Shown piece by piece: positions 62,640 through 64,000 of a stretch of DNA of 64,000 nt. The notes beneath the pieces were generated by a model. The model did no database searches, was not told the DNA's origin, and saw nothing but the letters and a program-made list of their open reading frames with translations. A program made the position numbers and the translations under genes. This DNA comes from Paulownia fortunei. Its lineage: Eukaryota; Streptophyta; Magnoliopsida; Lamiales; Paulowniaceae. The stretch spans positions 9,734,001-9,798,000 of the forward strand of contig CM033124.1 of the NCBI GenBank assembly GCA_019321725.1, in the 5' to 3' direction. Within the stretch, counting starts at the first letter, position 1. Each line of letters starts with the position of its first letter.

Positions 62640-64000
62640 TTATGAAAATGCTTATCGAAAAAGCTTTAGGTATTTAGCTCTTATGTTATCTTCCCTTTCC
62701 CATGTAGCCTCTTGTCCCTCTATAGTATCTTGACTAATGGAATTTTCTTATTTCTAAGTTACTTTATCTCAGGTAGTAGAATCTTGTTAGGCCTTTCCTC
62801 GTAACGTAAATCTTATCTCAACTCTACTGGTTTATTCCGTAGAATGTGGGATGGATTCGCAATATACTTTCTTAACATAGATACGTGGAATACATTATGT
62901 ACTTGAGACATTGATGTAGGCAGGTCAAGTCTGTAAGCAACATCACCTATTCTCTCAGTAATAGGGAATTGACCAACATATCTGGGACTCAACTTTTCTT
63001 TATTTCCAAACCGCATAATACCTTTTATTGGAGCTATCTTGAGAAACACCTGATCTTCAATGGAAACACTAGCATTCTCCTTCCTTGGTCTGCATAAATT
63101 TTTTTGTCGACTTTGGGTAGTTTCTATTCTTTCTAGATTTATAACACGACCTCTGTCATTTCTCGAATTATATCCGGGCTTAATAGTTTCTTTTCACCTA
63201 CCTCATCTTAGTGAACTGGAGATCTGCATTTTCTGCCACACAATACTTTATAGGGAGCCATCCCAATTATAGCTTGATAACTATTGTTATATGAGAATTC
63301 CACTAGATATATATACTTGCTCCACTGTCCTTGGAAATATAATACTCAAACTCTAAGTATATCTTCTAAGGTTTGTATTGTTCATTCAGGTTGTCCATCG
63401 GTTTGAGGATAATATGCAGTACTAAAAGATCATTGTGTTCCCAATACCCTTTGTAGACTCCTCTAAAAGGTAGACAGAAATCTCAAGTCTCTGTCAGAAG
63501 TAATGGAAAGTGGTACACCATAAAGTCTAACCACTTTATGTATGTATATCTGTGCGTATCGGTCTATGGAATAGATTGAACACATGGGAAAAAATGAGCT
63601 AATTTAGTTAATTTATCCACAATCACCCAAATAGCATCATGACCTTTCACGATTTTAGGTAAACCCACCACAAAGCCTATAGTGATTCTTTCTCATTTCT
63701 ATTTTGGAATAAGCAAAGGTTGCAAAGTTCCCATTGGTCTTTGATGTTCTACTTTTATCTGCTGACATGTTAAACTTTGGTCTACGTACTGTGCAATATC
63801 TCTTTTCATACCTGGCCACTAGTAATGCATCTTCACTCTCTATACATTTTAGTAGCTCCTGGATGTATTGAATAATATGTTGAATGTGCCTCTGTAAGAA
63901 TATCTTTTATGATGTTATCCACATGGGGCACATACAATCATCCCCTAAATTGCAGCATCCCGTTCACGAATATTTTAAAATCAGACGATACCCCCAAAGT
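62640..64000 (-). pseudogene. Ty3/gypsy integrase and chromodomain-proximal region, decayed and partial
   Basis: Read on the - strand from the window edge, fragments occur in the order of a gypsy integrase: W-P-G-M-K-R-D-I-A-Q-Y-V and C-Q-Q-I-K (about 63810-63750); G-H-D-A-I-W-V-I-V-D and L-T-K (about 63640-63605); Y-H-P-Q-T-D-G-Q-P-E (about 63410-63380); Y-N-N-S-Y-Q-A-I-I-G-M-A-P-Y (about 63290-63250); then an open C-terminal frame (62813-63049) with Y-V-G-Q-F and V-A-Y-R-L-D-L-P and V-F-H-V-S-M-L-R-K-Y. Integrase inserts the element's cDNA. Frameshifts and stops between fragments show it is dead. RNase H and reverse transcriptase should lie to the right of the window. Confidence 0.85.

Overview
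This is a 64 kb stretch of AT-rich nuclear DNA from a flowering plant, most likely a eudicot. The evidence is spliced GT-AG genes with plant-type proteins, CACTA and hAT miniature elements, Ty1/copia and Ty3/gypsy relics, and many CT, GA and TA microsatellites. I cannot name the species.

Only two genes can be supported as intact. The first fills the centre on the + strand (16496-42107): a P5A-type P-type ATPase (PDR2/MIA of Arabidopsis; Spf1 in yeast, ATP13A1 in animals). I could join 21 coding exons into one frame of 1185 residues with all GT-AG introns and every catalytic motif present. The gene is 25.6 kb long because several introns are 1-4 kb, some carrying hAT miniature elements or local duplications. 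The second gene (46122-46634, - strand) is an intronless C2H2 zinc finger of the ZAT11 type with two QALGGH fingers and an LDLNL repression motif. It lies tail-to-tail with the ATPase gene, about 4 kb away. The two genes have no visible functional link.

Left flank (1-14.8 kb): the end of a copia LTR with a tRNA-Met primer site at the very edge, a three-unit 200-bp tandem repeat, a short CACTA element, a 1.84 kb solo LTR with a perfect 5-bp target duplication, and a decayed copia gag on the - strand. The rest is gene-free AT-rich sequence.

Right flank (46.9-64 kb): a 1.13 kb non-autonomous CACTA element with a perfect TTG target duplication, then a nested transposon block. A decayed gypsy element (gag on the - strand, related LTRs near 50.3-50.6 and 59.6-59.9 kb) is interrupted by a second copy of the solo LTR seen on the left, by an inverted truncated third copy, and by a roughly 17-unit minisatellite of about 100-115 bp. 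At the right edge is a second, different gypsy element: an LTR (60.2-62.6 kb), a polypurine tract, and a frameshifted integrase-RNase H region running off the window.

I found no evidence for an undescribed biological system. The most checkable observations are the target-site duplications, the minisatellite fused to a truncated LTR, the GC-rich unique core inside the larger CACTA element, and the poly-glycine codon repeat in the zinc-finger gene.
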